Positions 44,105 through 52,687 of a stretch of DNA of 64,000 bases are shown here, one piece after another. The stretch covers positions 2,294,001 through 2,358,000 of the forward strand of contig CAVTPU010000004.1 in assembly GCA_963736695.1 (NCBI GenBank). The letters run 5' to 3'. Positions within the stretch are counted from its first letter, which is position 1; each line of letters begins with the position of its first letter. Origin of the DNA: CAVTPU01 sp963736695. Lineage in GTDB: Bacteria; Actinomycetota; Actinomycetes; Mycobacteriales; Micromonosporaceae. The notes under the pieces are model-generated. The model was not told where the DNA came from, did no database searches, and was given only the letters and a program-made list of their open reading frames with translations. A program made the position numbers and the translations under genes.

Positions 44105-44674
44105 ATGGGAGCGACTGTCTACTACACCGCGACGAGCGCCGACGGTTTCATCGCCGACGAAAACAATTCACTCGACTGGCTCTTCGCGGTCTCTCCCGAC
44201 ACCACCGACCACTTCGGACGGTTTTTTGCGACGATCGGCGCGTTCGCGATGGGCGCGACGACCTATCAATGGGTGCTCGACCACGAGAAACTGCTCGACC
44301 AGCCACGCACATGGCATGACTGGTATGGGGACGTGCCCGCCTGGGTGCTGACCCACCGGGCACTGCCGGCGATTCCCGACGCGGATATCACCTTCGTCAG
44401 TGGGGACGTGCGACCCGTACACGCCGCCATGAGATCGGCCGCCGGTGACCGTGACATCTGGGTCGTCGGCGGCGGCGAACTCGCCGCGACCTTCGCCGAT
44501 CACGGCCTTCTCGACAAGGTGATCGCCTTCGTCGCACCGGTCTTTCTCGGCGCGGGGGCACCCCTGTTTCCCCGGCGAATCACCTCGTCGAGATTGACGC
44601 TGAGTTCGGTTGAGAAGGTCGGCGAATTCGCCTGCCTCACCTATGATCTGCGGCCGTCGGAGCCCTCCGCCTAA
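44105..44674 (+). CDS. Dihydrofolate reductase/RibD C-terminal family protein
   Basis: The 189-residue protein begins VYYTATSADGFIADENNSLDW, the signature of stand-alone RibD-C-like reductases. It continues with AMGATTYQWVLDH and DIWVVGGGELAATFADHGLLD, where GGG-L contacts NADPH, and LFLGAGAPLFP toward the end. Such proteins reduce pterin- or flavin-related substrates; they do not replace DHFR unless shown. Start ATG 44105 is leaderless. It converges with the phosphoesterase gene across 16 bp. Confidence 0.85.
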   Translation: MGATVYYTATSADGFIADENNSLDWLFAVSPDTTDHFGRFFATIGAFAMGATTYQWVLDHEKLLDQPRTWHDWYGDVPAWVLTHRALPAIPDADITFVSGDVRPVHAAMRSAAGDRDIWVVGGGELAATFADHGLLDKVIAFVAPVFLGAGAPLFPRRITSSRLTLSSVEKVGEFACLTYDLRPSEPSA

Positions 44675-44690
44675 TGCCCGTCGGCACTGG

Positions 44691-45602
44691 TCAGTGGCAT
44701 TGCGTCGCACCCGTGTCGGTGAAGGTCTTGCCCGCCACAGGCAGGAAACGCCACTCATAGGCCCCGGCTCCGAGGGTCAGCCGGAGAACTCCGAACGTGT
44801 CGTTGTTGAGCACCTCGCTGTTTCGTTGGCGAGTGCCGATCGGATAGTGCGATTTGCCGCCGACTCCCACCTCGAATTGGCGCACGCCCCGACCGGAGCT
44901 CGCCACACCGGTCGCCGTCTGCTCGGCGAACCGCTCATATTGATGATTGTGTCCGTTGAGGACGATCTCGGCGCCATAGTCGTAGAGCGCTTGGAAAAGC
45001 GGGCGGACCGAGCTGGTGCCGCCGTGAATCGCGCTGGAGCTGAACAGCGGATGATGCCAATAGGCGAGCGTGCACACGGTCGGATGCGCGGCGAGGTCGG
45101 CCCGCAGCCATCGCTCCTGTGTGGACCCCGCACCACAGCCGCCGGCCACCTTGGTGCAGTTGGAGTTGAGCACCACGACGTGCCAGGTGCCCAGGGTGTA
45201 GGAGTAGTAGCCCTTGCCCCGCGGACCCGCCGCGCCACCGAAATAGGCGAAGTAGTTGGCCGCGCCGGTGGTCATGTAGTCGTGGTTGCCGGGCGCCGGA
45301 CGGGTGCGCGACTTGTAGCGCCCCCACGTCGGCCCATAACACTCGACGTAACCCGCGAGCTCGCCGTGGTCGTTGTTGGCGTCGCCGAGCGGCGCGACGA
45401 TTCCCGACCGCGGTCCCAGCAGATCCGACGTCGCCACCGCGTCCGGGTCCGGTTTGCCGCCGGAACAGTTCGGAATGTCACCCGCCGCCATCAGATGACT
45501 CCCCGGCATCTGGGCGACCGCTATGCCCGGCAACCCCGTGACGGCTGCGCCAACGACAAGCACCGCCGCAGCAGCAGCCCTCCACCCGCGACGAAAATTC
45601 AT
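44691..45602 (-). CDS. Secreted calcineurin-like metallophosphoesterase
   Basis: The 303-residue protein has a signal peptide (RGWRAAAAAVLVVGAAVTGL, cleavage near AVAQM) followed by a metallophosphoesterase fold. Metal motifs are AAGDIPNC, APLGDANNDH, APGNHDYM, YWHHPLFS and LNGHNHQYER, similar to purple-acid-phosphatase-like secreted enzymes. It would hydrolyse phosphate esters outside the cell. AAGGGGG ten bases before ATG supports the start at 45602 over the long frame that continues to 45785. Several cysteines may form disulfides. Substrate unknown. Confidence 0.9.
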   Translation of the reverse strand: MNFRRGWRAAAAAVLVVGAAVTGLPGIAVAQMPGSHLMAAGDIPNCSGGKPDPDAVATSDLLGPRSGIVAPLGDANNDHGELAGYVECYGPTWGRYKSRTRPAPGNHDYMTTGAANYFAYFGGAAGPRGKGYYSYTLGTWHVVVLNSNCTKVAGGCGAGSTQERWLRADLAAHPTVCTLAYWHHPLFSSSAIHGGTSSVRPLFQALYDYGAEIVLNGHNHQYERFAEQTATGVASSGRGVRQFEVGVGGKSHYPIGTRQRNSEVLNNDTFGVLRLTLGAGAYEWRFLPVAGKTFTDTGATQCH

Positions 45603-45936
45603 CACATCCCCCTTCTTCTCGGCACACGTGCCCTCAAGCGTCACAAGGTCCGGGGGAGCGACGTTCCGCCACAGTATTTCGGCGAGGCAAGCCCCATTCG
45701 GGTGATCGGCTGCGGGTCGCCCAATCGGGGCATCGGCCTTTTTTCCATCGCGTACGAAAGCAGCCCGGCGCACGGGGGATCGCAACGGATGCCGGTTTCG
45801 ACCGTTCCGCGAAGGCCCTCGCCTCTACGGTGAACAGTGAACGGTTCATCGTGCCCGCCCGGCCCTGGTCAGACCGCCACCCTGATCAGGCCGACATCCT
45901 CATCAGGCTGGCGCGCGATCGGAGAGGAGCGGGCAG
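45603..45936. other. 334-bp region between divergent genes
   Basis: No gene is convincing here. A short T-tract lies at about 45740, and CCTGATCAGG, a perfect 10-bp palindrome, occurs near 45888 with a further TCATCAGG copy at about 45901, close to the DUF2231 gene. The region must hold the promoters of the phosphoesterase and of DUF2231. Confidence 0.5.
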
Positions 45937-46404
45937 ATGCCATCCCGGGTTCGGGCCCTGGGCCACCCGATCCACCCCGCGCTCGCGACGTTCCCCCTGG
46001 GGCTGTTCAGCACCGGCGTCATCTTCGACATCGTGCGGGCCATCACCGGCAACTCCACGTTCAGTCAGGTCGGCTTCTGGACGATCACCGCCGGCCTCGT
46101 CGGTGCGATCCTCGCCGCCATCACCGGTTTCGCCGACTGGACCGCGATCCCGGTCGGCACCCGAGCCAAAGCGATCGGGCGGCTGCACGGCCGCCTCAAC
46201 GCCGTGGTGATCCTGGTCTTCCTCATCAGCTGGGCGCTTCGGTTGACCCGGCCGAGCCATGTCGCCGGGCTCGGCACGCTGCTCCTGCAGATCGCGGCGC
46301 TGGTCCTCGTCGCCTACACCGCGTGGCTCGGCGGTGAGCTCGCCGACCGACTCGGCATCGGCACGGGCCAGGCCTCCGAACCCTCCGCGACGCCGCCACG
46401 CTGA
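45937..46404 (+). CDS. DUF2231 membrane protein
   Basis: The 155-residue protein begins PSRVRALGHPIHPALATFPLG, the GHPIHP signature of DUF2231, and has four transmembrane helices (PLGLFSTGVIFDIV, GLVGAILAAITGFADWTA, LNAVVILVFLISWAL, GTLLLQIAALVLVAYTAWLG). The conserved histidines could bind heme or metal in the membrane, as suggested for the family, but no activity is established. GGAG precedes ATG at 45937. Convergent with the TPR/YbjN gene. Confidence 0.88.
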   Translation: MPSRVRALGHPIHPALATFPLGLFSTGVIFDIVRAITGNSTFSQVGFWTITAGLVGAILAAITGFADWTAIPVGTRAKAIGRLHGRLNAVVILVFLISWALRLTRPSHVAGLGTLLLQIAALVLVAYTAWLGGELADRLGIGTGQASEPSATPPR

Positions 46405-46438
46405 GCTGCTCAGGCAGAGACTGCGTGACCCGAGGCGC

Positions 46439-48010
46439 TCAGCCCGAATCAGGCAGGTCCGCCGCCGCTTGGGCGAACTCGACCCCGGTGGCGATCGCGG
46501 TGTCGATCAAAGCGGCGAGCTGGACGCCGGCGACGCCGTGCTCCAAGTCGACCGTGACGTCACCCGCGAGAAACAGCTCGCCCTCGCCGTCGTCGTGCAC
46601 ATAGGCCTTGGGCAGCAGGCTGTCATGGTTCCAGGCGTTGCAGAAGGCATAGGCGCGCGCGAGTTGATCGGACGGCAGCTGGCGCTGCGCGATGACCCGC
46701 GCATGCAGGATCTCGTTGGCCTGCCCCGTCCTCCCGAACCGGATCAGCGCCTCGCCCCACTGCCCGACGACGGTCTCGTCCTCGACCACGTAGCGATAGC
46801 TGTGTTCGTTGAGGATCGCCACGATCGCTTCGATCGTGAGCGGTGCGATGACTTCTTGCCGTCCGCCGTCCGGCACGGCGATCGTGGCGCGGGACAGTTC
46901 GGCCGGCAACTCCAGACCGGTCGTCAACGGCTCGTCGGCGAGCCAGGCTTCGACGCGTCGGGACTGGTGATCGGTGCCATTGCGGGTGTCGAATCGGGCC
47001 GCGATCTGTCTGGCGGTCTCCGCCAGATCCGCGCCGAGCCGCTCGACGGTCACCTCGCCCGCCGCGCGGCCGGTGTGCTCAGGCCGAGCGATCGCGCGAT
47101 CGCCGTGACCGGCGCGGGTCGCCAACCGGCAGACCGACGAGCCGGCTGCGCTGAACTCCATCGCGGACATGTCGTCGAACGGCACGTCCAGCCACCCCAG
47201 GTGCTCGGTGAGGATCTCCAAACCGCGTTCGTGGTGGTCGGTCAACACGCAAAAACGCATGTGGTCGCCGAGATAGGGAAACGCGTCACGTTCGTGGCGG
47301 TGCCGGCGATAAGCCCGCACGTGGGCCCGCGCCGCGTCGTCGAACCGCCCCAACCGCAGATACGGCTCCAGGATCGCCGCGAGCGCCCGTTCGGGCTGTT
47401 CGACGCACCCGACCGCGCCGTTGAGCACCGGTTCGACGACGTCGACCGCGCGAGCCCAGTCGCCCCAACCGGCGAAGAGGTCCGCGCGGTGTGACGGGTC
47501 GCAGCCCTCGCAGTCGCTGTTCTCGTCGCGGGGGGTGGTCTGCCACAACTCCAAGAAACGCTGCGCCCCCGCGAGGTCACCGAGGTGGTCGGCGGTGCGG
47601 CACCGCAGGTTATAGACGGCGTTGAGACTGTGCCCGCCCTCGCGGAAGCGCCGCTCCATGTCATCGATGGCCGCGATGGTCTGCGCGAGCCCGACGCGTG
47701 GCGTCGAGCGCAGGGTCGCGATGGCCCACTTGTAATACCACCGCAGCAGCTCGGCATCCCACTGGTCGAAAAGCTCCGGATCGCGGTCATAGGCCGCGAG
47801 ACACCACCCGAACGGCGCGAGCATCTTCCACCGCTCGGCGTGGTTGTTGTAGGCCCCGATGAGGGCGAACCGGCTGGCGAGACCGATGCGGGCGTCGCCG
47901 AGCGCGTCGGCGTGCGCGACGATCCGCTCCAGCTCGGCGACCTTGCCCTCACCGTCGGGCAACGCCTCGGCCCGGTCCAGTGCGGTGGCCAGTTCGTCGT
48001 TGGTGGTCAT
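46439..48010 (-). CDS. Helical-repeat protein with C-terminal YbjN domain
   Basis: The 523-residue protein has two regions. The first 330 residues are alpha-helical and TPR-like: LERIVAHADALGDARIGLASR, DDAARAHVRAYRRHRHERD and repeated tryptophan-containing helices. They include CEGCDPSHRADLFAGWGDW with a CxxC pair. The last 150 residues are a YbjN-type domain (LTIEAIVAILNEHSYRYVVED, FCNAWNHDSLLPKAYVHDDGE, VTVDLEHGVAGVQLAALIDTA) like that of the 49830-50324 protein. AGGAG sits before the ATG, which overlaps the Hsp90 stop (ATGA). It is probably an adaptor or co-chaperone for the Hsp90, by position only. Confidence 0.8.
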   Translation of the reverse strand: MTTNDELATALDRAEALPDGEGKVAELERIVAHADALGDARIGLASRFALIGAYNNHAERWKMLAPFGWCLAAYDRDPELFDQWDAELLRWYYKWAIATLRSTPRVGLAQTIAAIDDMERRFREGGHSLNAVYNLRCRTADHLGDLAGAQRFLELWQTTPRDENSDCEGCDPSHRADLFAGWGDWARAVDVVEPVLNGAVGCVEQPERALAAILEPYLRLGRFDDAARAHVRAYRRHRHERDAFPYLGDHMRFCVLTDHHERGLEILTEHLGWLDVPFDDMSAMEFSAAGSSVCRLATRAGHGDRAIARPEHTGRAAGEVTVERLGADLAETARQIAARFDTRNGTDHQSRRVEAWLADEPLTTGLELPAELSRATIAVPDGGRQEVIAPLTIEAIVAILNEHSYRYVVEDETVVGQWGEALIRFGRTGQANEILHARVIAQRQLPSDQLARAYAFCNAWNHDSLLPKAYVHDDGEGELFLAGDVTVDLEHGVAGVQLAALIDTAIATGVEFAQAAADLPDSG

Positions 48011-49818
48011 GATGTCTCCTGACCTTCCTGCGGAGGGGTCGCCGCGAAGGCTCGGTCGAGCAGTGCGAAGAACGAGCGGTTGAGCGCCGCCGCGTCAATA
48101 GCCCGCAGCGGATGATGCCCGGCGAGCAGCGCCTGGCCATAGAGCGCCTCGATGGCACCGCGCAAGGCCGCGGTCCGCGGATATCCGGCGAGCCGGCGGA
48201 TCAACGGGTGTCGCCAGTTGAGGACGAGTTGCGGCCGGTGATCCACCTCGACGTCGGCGAATGCGGAGAGGACGTCGGACCACAGTTCGTCGGAGGCCTC
48301 GATGCCACGGCGCACCGAATCCTGCGTACGGGCGTCATTGCTCATGACATAGAGCGCGGGCATGGTCACCGGGTCGAACTGGCGGATCAGAGCCTGGCAG
48401 CCAAGATCGGCGAGGACCTCGCGGGCCGTCTCGATGAGCCCGGCCACCTCGGCCTCCTGCGCCGCTGGCAGGGGTTCGAGTTTCGCGGCGAGTTCGCCGG
48501 GGTCGAGCCGCCGCACGGTGAGCGTGGGGTCGATGCGGGTGAGGCGCTCAAGGATCTCGGTGTCATAGGCATAGCCGGCGTTGACGACCGGGATAGCCGC
48601 CGCGCTGGCGATCGCCGCGAGGGCACGGAACTCGTCGACCGTCTCGACATAGCGAATCGTGGTCGCGCCGGTGCGAAACGCCCGCAACGGCATGCGTCCC
48701 CGGCTGGTCTCGACCGGCAGCCACCCGTCGACGAGTCGAAGCATCTCGTCGTCGCGCACCGCGAGCGCCTTGACGCCGAGGTGGTGCACTCGGAGAAACT
48801 CCGACATGCGGGACGGGTGGTTGACCGACAGGTCGAGCAGCCAGGCGCGCACCTGCTCGCCGAGGGCGTCGCGCACGGAGGAGAGTAGGTCGTCCTCATA
48901 GAGCGCTTCCCGGCTCGCCGTGGGACGCAGTTGCGTGGTGTCGACGACACAGCGGACGAAGAACGCCCACGGTGGCAGCAGCTTCGACGCGTCGTCGCTG
49001 AGAAGCATCCGTTTGAGATAGATCCGGTGGCCACGTTGGCTCACCGCGCTCGGCGAGGCGAGCACGAAACCGACGCCGGTGAGCCCGGCCTCCGCGACCG
49101 ACAGGTCGATGACGTCCATCGGCCGGCTGCCGAACAGGCCGGTGCCATAGTCGAGCAGTGCCTGCCGACGCTCCTCCGGGTCGTCATAGCTGGATTCCCA
49201 CGGCGCGCACGGTTCGGTGATCCGAACCGTCTCACCGGTGGCGTCGCGCGCTTCGACGACGACGTCGAGAAGATGGGCGTACGAGGTGGCCAGTTCCCGA
49301 ATCTGACTGATCCAGTGATCGGTTCCGGGTCGCGCCCGCAGAGTGACCGTCGTGCCCACCTCGTCGCGGGCCGTGTCGTCGACCGCGATGGTGTAGTGGC
49401 CGTCGCCGAAACCGGTCCAGCGCACGGCCGGCGTGCCACTGACCGATCGGGTCGTGACCTCGATCGGGTCGCCGACCATGAAGCAGGAAAGCAGGCCGAT
49501 CCCGAACTGGCCGAGGAAATCCTGCCGAGCGAAGCCGAGCTCGTCGCGTTTTGAGGTGCGGCCGACGCTGGCGAGGAACGTGTGCACCTCGGGTTCGGAG
49601 AGTCCGATCCCGTTGTCGCTCACTCGCAGATCGTCGCTGGCCAACCGCTCGATGAGGATCCGTCCGGCAGGTGCCGACGGGTCGACTCCCCGTCGGGCGG
49701 TGATGGCGTCTGCGGCGTTCTGCAGCAATTCCCGCGCATAGACCCGCGGACTCGCGTAGAGGTGGTGGCTGAGCAGGTCGACCACCCCTCGGAGGTCCAC
49801 TTGAAAACGGTGCTCCAT
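48007..49818 (-). CDS. Hsp90-family ATPase, divergent
   Basis: The 603-residue protein has an N-terminal GHKL ATPase fold: YARELLQNAADAI with the Mg-binding Asn, RVSDNGIGLSEPEV, GRTSKRDELGF, FLGQFGIGLLSCFMV and GTTVTLRARP. The middle domain is HtpG-like (LYLKR-type IYLKRMLLSDDASKLLPPW, FVRCVVDTTQLRPTASREAL) and a C-terminal dimer region follows. It is shorter and more divergent than canonical HtpG and belongs to the actinobacterial group annotated as Hsp90 family protein. AGGGG seven bases before the ATG fixes the start; the YbjN gene ends 11 bases upstream. Confidence 0.9.
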   Translation of the reverse strand: MEHRFQVDLRGVVDLLSHHLYASPRVYARELLQNAADAITARRGVDPSAPAGRILIERLASDDLRVSDNGIGLSEPEVHTFLASVGRTSKRDELGFARQDFLGQFGIGLLSCFMVGDPIEVTTRSVSGTPAVRWTGFGDGHYTIAVDDTARDEVGTTVTLRARPGTDHWISQIRELATSYAHLLDVVVEARDATGETVRITEPCAPWESSYDDPEERRQALLDYGTGLFGSRPMDVIDLSVAEAGLTGVGFVLASPSAVSQRGHRIYLKRMLLSDDASKLLPPWAFFVRCVVDTTQLRPTASREALYEDDLLSSVRDALGEQVRAWLLDLSVNHPSRMSEFLRVHHLGVKALAVRDDEMLRLVDGWLPVETSRGRMPLRAFRTGATTIRYVETVDEFRALAAIASAAAIPVVNAGYAYDTEILERLTRIDPTLTVRRLDPGELAAKLEPLPAAQEAEVAGLIETAREVLADLGCQALIRQFDPVTMPALYVMSNDARTQDSVRRGIEASDELWSDVLSAFADVEVDHRPQLVLNWRHPLIRRLAGYPRTAALRGAIEALYGQALLAGHHPLRAIDAAALNRSFFALLDRAFAATPPQEGQETS

Positions 49819-49829
49819 GGCGTGACCCC

Positions 49830-50324
49830 TCACAGATCCACGACGGCGCTGGCCAACTGCAGTCCGGTTCCGATGCCGCAGTCGATGAGCTGGTCGAGTT
49901 GGTCGACGGTGACCCCGGCGGACAGGTCCGTCACCACCTCACCGACGACGATGGCCTGACCGTCGTCGCGCACGTGCACATAGGCCTTCGGCCAATAGCG
50001 TTCGTGGTTCCACTCATTGGCGAACGCGTGAAGCCGTGGAACCTCGTCGATGGGAAACGTGCGGTTAGCGGTGATCCGAACCTGGAACACCTCTTTGTTC
50101 GGGCCGAGGCGGAAGAAGAAGACCGGATGCCCGTCCCACGTGCCGCCGACATCGCCGTCGTCGTCAAGGCCGTGATAGTAACCACGCGCGTCGAGCACCG
50201 CCGTGATGAGCTCGTTGCTCAACGGCAGCAGATGGTCCACCTCGCCAGCGCCGGCCACGGTGCCGCCCGAACGGCCGTCGCCCGCCTGGCCACCGGAGTC
50301 GTCCGGCAGATCCGTCGTTGACAT
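49830..50324 (-). CDS. YbjN-domain protein
   Basis: The 164-residue protein has an unstructured Gly/Asp-rich tail and a YbjN domain: LSNELITAVLDARGYYHGLDDDGDV, RITANRTFPIDEVPRLHAFANEW, PKAYVHVRDDGQAIVVGEVVTDL and GVTVDQLDQLIDCGIGTGL. YbjN proteins resemble the type III secretion chaperone fold and are thought to bind other proteins. It heads the operon with the Hsp90 ATPase and the second YbjN protein. GAGGCGAGGCG precedes the ATG. The conserved partnership suggests it delivers or holds clients for the chaperone. Confidence 0.88.
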   Translation of the reverse strand: MSTTDLPDDSGGQAGDGRSGGTVAGAGEVDHLLPLSNELITAVLDARGYYHGLDDDGDVGGTWDGHPVFFFRLGPNKEVFQVRITANRTFPIDEVPRLHAFANEWNHERYWPKAYVHVRDDGQAIVVGEVVTDLSAGVTVDQLDQLIDCGIGTGLQLASAVVDL

Positions 50325-50408
50325 CGCCTCGCCTCTGTCCTGCTCGTGCTATCACAACGCGCTATCACTGGTCGCGGCAGCCGCGTCTCCACAGTCACGG
50401 ACTGTCCA

Positions 50409-50467
50409 CAACCGCAGACTCTTCGCAACCGCAGACTCTTCGCAACCACGAACTTCTCACAACCGCG
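50409..50467. repeat. 17-bp tandem repeats upstream of the YbjN operon
   Basis: CAACCGCAGACTCTTCG occurs twice head to tail at 50409-50442. A degenerate third copy (50443-50459) and a partial fourth (from 50460) follow. They lie in a 468-bp gene-free stretch between divergent genes. Confidence 0.85.
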
Positions 50468-50633
50468 GTGTAGGACGTCGCCGCAGTGGATCACGGGGTC
50501 GCTTCTCACACGCGTTTCGTCCGACCATTCACCCACCGCGACGGCATCGCACGCCATAGTAGAAGCCCCCACCGACAACCCGCCGTTGCGGGCGCCCTCA
50601 CCCGCCAGACAACCCTCACCCTATCGCGACGCC

Positions 50634-50683
50634 CGATACGCGACGCTCGACATATATTGCTCGATACGCGTCGCTCGATATGT
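50634..50683. repeat. Two 22-bp direct repeats, 28-bp period
   Basis: CGATACGCGACGCTCGACAT (50634) recurs as CGATACGCGTCGCTCGATAT (50662). Further partial matches stand at about 50621 (TATCGCGACGCC) and 50704 (AATACGTCGCG). They lie 110-160 bp before the 5'-nucleotidase start and may be binding sites of a regulator. The rest of 50325-50792 shows no gene. Confidence 0.6.
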
Positions 50684-50792
50684 TGGTCCGATCCGACACT
50701 CTCAATACGTCGCGCTCTGGCGTCGCCATCCGTGGCTGACTATCTTGCGTGGTGGCGCCCGCTCAGGCGTCGCTCATCACGAAAGGCCCCCA

Positions 50793-52580
50793 ATGACCAA
50801 CCTCTCCGGCCCATCACGCCGCCAGGTCCTGGTCGGCGCGGCAGCCATCCTGGCCGCGCCGCTCGCCGGTGCCGCGCCAGCGCAGGCGTCCGGTCGACAC
50901 CCGAAGACGTTCGACCTGACAATCCTCGGCACGTCCGACACGCACGGAAACATCCACAACTGGGACTATTACCGCGACGCGGAATATGACGACAGCGCAC
51001 ACAACGACGTCGGCCTAGCCAAACTCGCCACGCTCGTCAACCAGGTGCGCGCGGAGCGACGCCACAAGGCGACGCTCGTGCTCGACGCGGGCGACACGAT
51101 CCAGGGCACGCCGCTGGCGACCTTCTACGCCAAACAGGAGCCGATCACCTCCACCGGCGAGAAGCACCCGATGGCCCGGGCCATGAACATCATCGACTAC
51201 GACGCGGCCACTCTCGGCAACCACGAGTTCAACTACGGGTTGCCATTGTTGGACCTGTGGATCCGCCAGCTTGGCTTTCCCGCCCTCGCCGCGAACGCGA
51301 TCAACGCCCGCACGGGCCGCCCGGCATTTCGCCCGTACATGATCAAGAAGGTCTATCCTGGCCTCGGCGCGCCCACGCTGCGGGTCGGCGTCCTCGGACT
51401 CACCAACCCGGGCGTGGCGATCTGGGACAAGGCCACCGTCGAAGGCAAGCTGATCTTCGAGGATATGGTCGCCACCGCAGCGAAATGGGTGCCGATCATG
51501 CGCGCGCGGGGCGCCGACATCATTCTCGTTTCGGCGCACGGCGGCGACAGCGGCACCTCCAGCTATGGCCCCGAACTGCCCAACGAGAACCCGGCTGCCC
51601 TCATCGCCGCGCAGGTGCCCGGCATCGACGCGATCCTCTTCGGCCACGCGCACCGCGAGGTGGCCGAGCGGTTCGTCACCAACGAGACCACCGGCGAGCA
51701 GGTCCTGCTCTCCGAGCCGTCCAAGTGGGGCCAGCGACTCACCCGCATGGACTTCTCGCTCGCTCGCGAACGCGGTCGATGGACGATCACCAGCAAACAC
51801 TCCGCGCTGCTCAACACCAACACGGTGACCGAAGATCCCAAGGTGGTGGCCGCGATCCGCGACCAACACGCCAAGACCGTCTCCTACGTCAACCAGGTCG
51901 TGGCGGCATCCACTGTAGAGCTCCTGGCGGCGACGTCGCGCTATCAGGACACGCCGATCCTCGACTACATCAACAAGGTGCAGACCGACACGGTCACGGC
52001 GGCCCTCGCCGGCACGTCGCACGCAAGCCTGCCGGTGTTGTCGATCGCCGCGCCGTTCAGCCGCACCGCGGTCTTCCCGGCCGGCGACTTGAAGATCAAG
52101 GATGTCGCGGGCCTCTACATCTTCGACAACACCCTCGAAGCGGTCGTGCTCACCGGCGCCGAGGTGCGCGCCTATCTCGAATACTCGGCGAAATACTTCG
52201 TCACCCTCGCACCGGGTGCGCCCGTCGACCCAGCGTCGATCAGCGACCCGGCGGTGCCCGACTATAACTACGACGCGCTCTCCGGCATCGACTACGACAT
52301 CGACATCAGCAAGCCGGTCGGGCAGCGCATCACCCGACTCGACCACACCGGCACCGCCACGCCGGTCGCCGACACCGACCAGTTCGTCGTCGCGGTCAAC
52401 AACTATCGCCGCAGCGGCGGAGGCAACTTCCCCGGCATCGTGAAGACCCAGGTCTACAACGAGCAGAAGGAGATCCGCCAACTGCTCATCGACTGGGCGG
52501 CGGCGAAGGGCACGATCGACCCGTCCGACTTCTTCACCCCCAACTGGCGCCTGGTCCGTGAAGGCGTCCCGGTCTTCTAA
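50793..52580 (+). CDS. Tat-exported 5'-nucleotidase/2',3'-cyclic phosphodiesterase
   Basis: The 595-residue enzyme has a twin-arginine signal (SRRQVLVGAAAILAAPLAGA) and two domains. The metallophosphoesterase half shows LGTSDTHGNIHNWDYY, LDAGDTIQGTPLA, TLGNHEFNYGLPLL, VSAHGGDSG and FGHAHREVAERF. The C-terminal substrate-binding half has the purine-stacking NNYRRSGGGNFPGI. This is the UshA/CpdB plan: it dephosphorylates extracellular nucleotides to scavenge phosphate and nucleosides. GAAAGG lies before the ATG at 50793. The long frame to 50346 covers the repeat region and is not coding. A 13-bp terminator follows. Confidence 0.93.
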   Translation: MTNLSGPSRRQVLVGAAAILAAPLAGAAPAQASGRHPKTFDLTILGTSDTHGNIHNWDYYRDAEYDDSAHNDVGLAKLATLVNQVRAERRHKATLVLDAGDTIQGTPLATFYAKQEPITSTGEKHPMARAMNIIDYDAATLGNHEFNYGLPLLDLWIRQLGFPALAANAINARTGRPAFRPYMIKKVYPGLGAPTLRVGVLGLTNPGVAIWDKATVEGKLIFEDMVATAAKWVPIMRARGADIILVSAHGGDSGTSSYGPELPNENPAALIAAQVPGIDAILFGHAHREVAERFVTNETTGEQVLLSEPSKWGQRLTRMDFSLARERGRWTITSKHSALLNTNTVTEDPKVVAAIRDQHAKTVSYVNQVVAASTVELLAATSRYQDTPILDYINKVQTDTVTAALAGTSHASLPVLSIAAPFSRTAVFPAGDLKIKDVAGLYIFDNTLEAVVLTGAEVRAYLEYSAKYFVTLAPGAPVDPASISDPAVPDYNYDALSGIDYDIDISKPVGQRITRLDHTGTATPVADTDQFVVAVNNYRRSGGGNFPGIVKTQVYNEQKEIRQLLIDWAAAKGTIDPSDFFTPNWRLVREGVPVF

Positions 52581-52599
52581 ACCATTTCCTGGTACGTTG

Positions 52600-52636
52600 T
52601 GAGGCCGCGCGGGTCACCATGGCGCGCGGCCTCACC
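52600..52636 (+). terminator. Terminator after the 5'-nucleotidase gene
   Basis: GTGAGGCCGCGCG (52600-52612) pairs with CGCGCGGCCTCAC (52624-52636) around an 11-base loop; a T-rich patch follows at about 52648. Confidence 0.75.
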
Positions 52637-52687
52637 CGACTCGGCGTTTTCCTCACTGGTGTGCTGTTCTGACCTGGAGGCGTCACT

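Noticed and set aside
50409..50467. CRISPR-like array
   Set aside because: Repeats are 17 bp and directly adjacent with no spacers and no cas genes.
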